DNA of 42,190 bases from the IMG/VR virus record IMGVR_UViG_3300046028_002710, positions 1 through 42,190 of that record; one strand, 5' to 3'. The notes below the pieces were generated by a model that was not told where the DNA came from, did no database searches, and saw nothing but the letters and a program-made list of their open reading frames with translations. A program made the position numbers and the translations under genes. The DNA is from a virus. Positions 38,134-42,190 of this stretch are shown here, piece by piece (position 1 is the first letter of the stretch; each line of letters starts with the position of its first letter).

Positions 38134-38672
38134 AATAGGTCTGGGCTAAAGAATAATGTTGTTGTGCTTAAGGCATAACCAACTTTTTGTGACACAGTGC
38201 CTGCTGATGGTGCAACTGTGCCTGGAGTATTGCCATTATAGTATGTAACTCCTGGAGTAAGTCCGCCTATTGCAGTACACAATCCTCCAAGTGACACTTC
38301 AATGTAAGCTCCACTCGCACCTCCTGCTGGATTAGAACAGAATCCGTGACAGTGTTTTCCTGCAGTAGTTGCATCACTTAACCTTGCAGTAAGCACACCA
38401 GCATTATTGTACAGGTTTACAGTTTTCCCGTAAGCTATTGCAGTCGAGGTTATTACATACACTTTCTGTATGTTTTGAGTCCTGACAGAAGATGCAGGTG
38501 GAGTGATATTGTAATACTCAGGATCAGGTGGCAATGCTCCAGTGTAGGCATCAATTGCTAAGGTAAGATTTCTGATGGCGTTGTAGATCCTAGTGAATTC
38601 GGCAAAGAATTTTGGGTCAGGAGAATCTGCCACATTGGGCAATCCTGTATTGATTGAGGATTTATACGCCAT
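38130..38672 (-). CDS. Tail-associated protein
   Basis: This 180-residue protein has a helical start (DPKFFAEFTRIYNAIRNLTL) and a beta-rich remainder (QKVYVITSTAIAYGKTVNLY, AYIEVSLGGLCTAIGGLTPG) ending TLFFSPDLL. Such small beta proteins with a G-x-Y turn pattern often form fibre bases or tail tips. It is coupled to the nozzle-like gene (TAATG) and to the endolysin. Function is inferred from position. Confidence 0.55.
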   Translation of the reverse strand: MAYKSSINTGLPNVADSPDPKFFAEFTRIYNAIRNLTLAIDAYTGALPPDPEYYNITPPASSVRTQNIQKVYVITSTAIAYGKTVNLYNNAGVLTARLSDATTAGKHCHGFCSNPAGGASGAYIEVSLGGLCTAIGGLTPGVTYYNGNTPGTVAPSAGTVSQKVGYALSTTTLFFSPDLL

Positions 38673-40255
38673 TATCTTCTACCAGCTATGTGAAATGTAA
38701 GAATGAGGGACGCAAGAAAGAATCCTCCAAGCACTAAGACTGAGTGGTTTATTGCAGTTTTGTGGAACTTATAAGTTCTCTGAGTTTGCCCAGACACAGA
38801 AGTCTCGTAACCTTGTGTGACCTGAAATGATTCAGATGTCCCTCCAGTTAAAGATGACATATCATAACAGAACGCAGTTTGATTAGAGTGAACTGATTGC
38901 AATTCCACCGCTTCCAATGTTAACAACCTAGATCGTACATACTGGAACTTACCAAACAGAGCAACTCCAGAAGAGCCGGAAAATGTAACTGAGAGATTTG
39001 CAATTTTAATATTACCGTCGGCACCTAAAAACGCAATACTTTTTCTTGGTGCATCAGCAAGAGCTGGATCTAGATACTCGTACTCAAAACAGTCTACATG
39101 AGAGACTTTCAGTTTCCCGTATCGCCTCTGGGTCATGTCATATAAAATAGCATGAGTTAGAGAGGTTACTCCATAGGAGAATATTAAATACCTATCAGCA
39201 ACACTGGTGATTTTTTTAATCATTGGAGAGGTCAGAGTATTTTGAGAGAATGTTTTAGTAGTCTCATCAAAATCTTCGAAATCCGCACCGGCCAAGAAGT
39301 CTGTTATCTCAGGGAATATAGTCTGTGTTGCTGTTGCTGTTACAGTTTGCATACCAGAGGTAGTGTACGCATACTGATTACCAGTGTTGGCATCATATGT
39401 TACATAGTCACCCGAGGTGCAACCTCCAGAAGATACAACCTCTTTAAAGTTAAACGGATAACGTGAGTTACCTGAGTAAATTGCGGACACAATATTAGAT
39501 GTAGTGTATACTGCCAAACCAAATGTAGCAGGAAGAACAATAGTGATTGGGCCTCGCGCACCTTCTGGTCTAATATTACCTGCACCCGTGGTTAAGGATG
39601 GAGTAAAGTCTACGCTGTTAACTGTATAATCAATGTCTAGAACGGAACTCCAATACACGTTGTTAGTATCATAGGCGATCATGTATCCTTGGTACGATGT
39701 TACACCAAGAATATTAGCAGGAACCAATCCTGTCAACGTCACTGCGACCAATGTATCAGTGGTGGAGTCGTATTTATAACATCCAATACCAGAGAAGTAG
39801 ACATAAGATATCCCCTGCACAGTTGCATAAGTAACAACAGTGGAAGCAGTTATAGCTACTGGTGTAGAGATCGAAGTCCAGGCTGTTGAACCAAGTGTGA
39901 GTTTGTAGTGCACACCTGAGACTGTTGGAGCAAAATAAATTCTAGGGCCATCAGCAGCTGCTGATAGTGCATTAGACCTAAGAATTTTAACTGACTTAAA
40001 CACCGTACCAGACCCTGCTAATTTAGGTATCTCTGTCTCATACCCTACACTTGAGAATCCATAAGGCGCAGGTATTACATTGTGGCAGTAATACATTATT
40101 GGTACACCAACATCACGATCCAGATCTTCCGAAGAAACTAAAGATCGATTGAATGTATTATCAGGGCCGGGTACTATAACAGTGCGGCCCTGAAAGTCAG
40201 TCAGAAATGGAAATGCTTTAGCAGAGAGATTAGCCCTGTAAACTATCTGGCTCAT
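38672..40255 (-). CDS. Tail nozzle / stabilisation-like protein
   Basis: This 527-residue protein is almost entirely strands and loops with repeated Y-x-Y and GYMIAYD-type blades (GISYVYFSGIGCYKYDST, GYMIAYDTNNVYWSSVLDID), consistent with the beta-propeller tail nozzle of short-tailed phages (P22 gp10 or T7 gp12 type). It ends with a hydrophobic stretch LVLGGFFLASLILTFHIAG. I start it at the ATG at 40255 (MSQIVYRANL), which has AGGAG about 10 bases upstream; an upstream TTG start is weaker. Family assignment is by pattern and position. Confidence 0.6.
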   Translation of the reverse strand: MSQIVYRANLSAKAFPFLTDFQGRTVIVPGPDNTFNRSLVSSEDLDRDVGVPIMYYCHNVIPAPYGFSSVGYETEIPKLAGSGTVFKSVKILRSNALSAAADGPRIYFAPTVSGVHYKLTLGSTAWTSISTPVAITASTVVTYATVQGISYVYFSGIGCYKYDSTTDTLVAVTLTGLVPANILGVTSYQGYMIAYDTNNVYWSSVLDIDYTVNSVDFTPSLTTGAGNIRPEGARGPITIVLPATFGLAVYTTSNIVSAIYSGNSRYPFNFKEVVSSGGCTSGDYVTYDANTGNQYAYTTSGMQTVTATATQTIFPEITDFLAGADFEDFDETTKTFSQNTLTSPMIKKITSVADRYLIFSYGVTSLTHAILYDMTQRRYGKLKVSHVDCFEYEYLDPALADAPRKSIAFLGADGNIKIANLSVTFSGSSGVALFGKFQYVRSRLLTLEAVELQSVHSNQTAFCYDMSSLTGGTSESFQVTQGYETSVSGQTQRTYKFHKTAINHSVLVLGGFFLASLILTFHIAGRR

Positions 40256-40427
40256 TTGTGTGTGCTCCTTCAGTTTGTTGAATTGCAAGGGTCAGTCTCT
40301 CAATATTATCATTGGCCTCGCGGCCCTGATAAGGTATGAGTTGAAACTGGAGATTAGCAATAGTAGCTTTGAGTTGCCACTTCTCCAGTTCAGATTTCAG
40401 TAGCACTAAATTAGTAGAATTGCTCAT
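40230..40427 (-). CDS. Small coiled-coil protein between spike and nozzle
   Basis: This 65-residue protein starts at the ATG at 40427 (MSNSTNLVLLKSELEKWQLK), 5 bases after the tailspike stop. It is one long amphipathic helix (KATIANLQFQL, then ANDNIERLTLAIQQTEG). It overlaps the nozzle-like gene by 26 bases. A small tail assembly factor or spike chaperone is possible; no family is recognised. Confidence 0.55.
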   Translation of the reverse strand: MSNSTNLVLLKSELEKWQLKATIANLQFQLIPYQGREANDNIERLTLAIQQTEGAHTNEPDSLQG

Positions 40428-40432
40428 AATAC

Positions 40433-42190
40433 TTACATGTTGTAGCACGGAACTTTATATTGCGTGCCATTAATATTTACTGTGAGATATGTTAGCGGTG
40501 TAGCTGGGAGTGCGGATGCTCCTCCTGCTGCTCCAACTGTCGAAGCATTAATACTTGTGCCTGTGAACTTAACGATACCATTCAGTTCTACACCAATACT
40601 ATTTGCCTGATTCCCCAGATACAGTCCTGAAGTATTAGCAGTAATTGACGCAGCTCCATCCGCCCCTCCACTGGGCACACAGATAAATGTGTTCTTACTG
40701 CGTGTGTATGTAGCATCAACAAAAAGCTTGTTGTTAGTACCATCAGGGGTTACAAAGAATCCATTGGCACCTTGCACTAACACTTGGTTGGATTTAATTT
40801 GCAGCGAAGGAGAATCACCCACAGCTATTGATAATACACTGGAACTACTGGAATAGGAGATATACTCAGTTCCATACCCAACTGAATCGTAGGATGTACC
40901 AGAATCAGTTGCATTAAAGTAAATGCGGTTATTAGCTTTAAATGCAATTGCAGCCAGCGTAGCTCCAGATATGACAGCAGCAGTAAGATTGACACCGACT
41001 TTCATGTTACCACTTGCGTAGTAAGCAGAGTCGATAGCTGCAGTTCCTGTGGATTGTACACGAACACCTGACCAGAAGGCTTTCTTAGCTCCAGTTGCTA
41101 CACTCCTGCTCAGGTTAAATACAGCACCAGCACCTGCAGCATCGTAACCATTATCTCCAAGATCAATCTCGACTGGATTACAGTAACCTCCTGCTACATG
41201 AGAGTAACAATCTCCTGCAATTAGAACACCTGCAGGATTAGCTAATACATCAGTACTTCCAGCTTTAGTTGAATATATATGTGAGGTTGCATTGAATGCC
41301 ATGCAGTCACCTTGACCATACTGATCAGCTTTAACCCTAACAGCAACAGCTGCTGTTCTACCAGAATTAGCACTCAAACTCTGGTTGTGCCCAGAAGTAT
41401 TCATCATATACAAGTAAAGAGGTGTAGCCTCATTAGTATATACATAACCAGATGCTGGAGTGCCCAGTGTCGCAGCACCGCTAATACGGTGTTCGATGTT
41501 GAATAAGTTACTAGACCAGTCCCCATTGAATGCAGTTAGAATTGAATCGTCATTTCCGAGTGCGGTTGGTGCAGCAGTAATAGAGGTCAGAAAACTTCCT
41601 CGCTTATTTCCTGTGGTTGAGTCTTTCAATCTTCCAGCACCCCAGAAATTAACAGGAGTAGCGGAACTATCTAAGGCAGTTTTATAGTCGCCGGGTTGCA
41701 CATATGTAGGAACATCTAACAATAAAGCAGCAGTTGTAGCTGCTGTGTTATCCGTAGCTCCATCACCTACTGCGCCGAAGTCTTTAATACTAGATCCCCA
41801 GGCTGCAGCAACAACACTACCACCGCCAGCAGCTTGTACTACAGCAGAAATCACCCAGCCATCTGACACAGTAGTGGTTGACTTTGGTGTGGCAATACAA
41901 GTAGAACCAGCACTCATTACAAGATCGGTAGAACCTGGACAGATAAGACTTACAGAGTGGGCCAGTGTACAAGTTCCCATGAAGCGCAGGAACAGTGGGC
42001 CTTGATAGACCGTGCCAAGAGATAAGATTGTATCTGAACCAGTCACTCGGATAAAGTCTGATGCAGCTGCGCCAATATTAGTTGTCACAGCAGCAGCAAT
42101 GGATACTTCTGGTGCAGCAGTAGATTGAACTACTGAGTCAACCAAAGACTCAACTCCCATAACAGTAAGAGAATCTCCAACAGTAGCGCC
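40433..42190 (-). CDS. Tailspike, main part (pectate-lyase-like start; gene begins at 360)
   Basis: The frame is open to the right edge of the window and continues at 129-360, giving a 662-residue protein; 42062-42190 duplicates 1-129. The segment WGSSIKDFGAVGDGATDNTA is the usual opening of right-handed beta-helix spikes of the pectate-lyase superfamily. Long Gly/Ala/Ser-rich strands follow, and the end LTVNINGTQYKVPCYNM is compact. Such spikes bind and often cut surface polysaccharide; catalytic residues cannot be picked out here. Because the start lies across the junction, a start at 42160 would lose 87 residues. Confidence 0.8.
   Translation of the reverse strand, partial: GATVGDSLTVMGVESLVDSVVQSTAAPEVSIAAAVTTNIGAAASDFIRVTGSDTILSLGTVYQGPLFLRFMGTCTLAHSVSLICPGSTDLVMSAGSTCIATPKSTTTVSDGWVISAVVQAAGGGSVVAAAWGSSIKDFGAVGDGATDNTAATTAALLLDVPTYVQPGDYKTALDSSATPVNFWGAGRLKDSTTGNKRGSFLTSITAAPTALGNDDSILTAFNGDWSSNLFNIEHRISGAATLGTPASGYVYTNEATPLYLYMMNTSGHNQSLSANSGRTAAVAVRVKADQYGQGDCMAFNATSHIYSTKAGSTDVLANPAGVLIAGDCYSHVAGGYCNPVEIDLGDNGYDAAGAGAVFNLSRSVATGAKKAFWSGVRVQSTGTAAIDSAYYASGNMKVGVNLTAAVISGATLAAIAFKANNRIYFNATDSGTSYDSVGYGTEYISYSSSSSVLSIAVGDSPSLQIKSNQVLVQGANGFFVTPDGTNNKLFVDATYTRSKNTFICVPSGGADGAASITANTSGLYLGNQANSIGVELNGIVKFTGTSINASTVGAAGGASALPATPLTYLTVNINGTQYKVPCYNM
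42062..42190. repeat. Terminal redundancy of the contig (copy 2)
   Basis: Second copy of bases 1-129, differing only at 42188. It marks the join of the circular map and should be counted once. Confidence 0.9.

Overview
The window looks like one complete genome of a tailed, podovirus-like dsDNA bacteriophage (Caudoviricetes) of about 42.06 kb. The first 129 bases recur at the right end (42062-42190) with one mismatch, and a single gene (tailspike) reads through that junction in frame, so the map closes into a circle with 42061 unique bases. The DNA is A+T-rich. I see no tRNA, CRISPR array, integrase, RNA polymerase or recognisable primase. The host cannot be named. One G+C-richer block at 27.07-28.24 kb carries genes in the style of proteobacterial phage and prophage accessory genes, which hints weakly at a proteobacterial (perhaps betaproteobacterial) host.

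Layout: two opposing transcription units diverge from a control region at 10.80-11.34 kb and converge on a bidirectional terminator at 28.27-28.32 kb. The leftward late unit runs from 10.80 kb down through the origin of coordinates and on from 42.19 kb to 28.35 kb. In order of transcription it holds a small-terminase-like protein, large terminase, an HExxH metalloprotease-like protein, portal, a small protein, a scaffold-like protein, a possible decoration protein, an SU10-like major capsid protein, terminators, two connector or completion proteins, a fibre, a SPRY-domain protein, the tailspike, a coiled-coil small protein, a tail nozzle-like protein, another tail protein, an M15 peptidase endolysin, a coiled-coil/TM protein, a 3-TM holin, and three large plus one small internal-virion-like proteins.

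The rightward early unit (11.34-28.24 kb) starts with small unknown genes separated by tandem repeats, an A+T-rich repeat region that could be an origin, and G/C homopolymer tracts. It then carries a Dda/RecD2-like SF1 helicase, two possibly paralogous unknown proteins with matching C-terminal tips, a spacer with two large inverted-repeat structures, a Cas4-like PD-(D/E)XK nuclease, a Sak4-like RecA-fold ATPase, a MazG-like dNTP pyrophosphohydrolase-like protein, an SSB-like candidate, a family A DNA polymerase with 3'-5' exonuclease, an AP2-like protein, a DUF3987-type ATPase, a DEDD exonuclease, an HTH protein and the G+C-richer accessory cassette.

Working model (inference): host RNA polymerase transcribes both units from the 10.9-11.3 kb region. 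The SF1 helicase, DUF3987 ATPase, polymerase, Sak4 and Cas4-like nuclease form the replication and recombination set. The late unit builds a short-tailed virion that ejects internal proteins, with a receptor-binding cluster straddling the arbitrary contig ends. The best candidates for something undescribed are the structured spacer at 17.65-17.84 kb, the repeat-rich control and origin region at 10.95-12.0 kb, the pair of proteins with LED-x-LG-(F/L) tails, the HExxH protein in the head cassette, and a polymerase with histidine at the position equivalent to E. coli Phe762.
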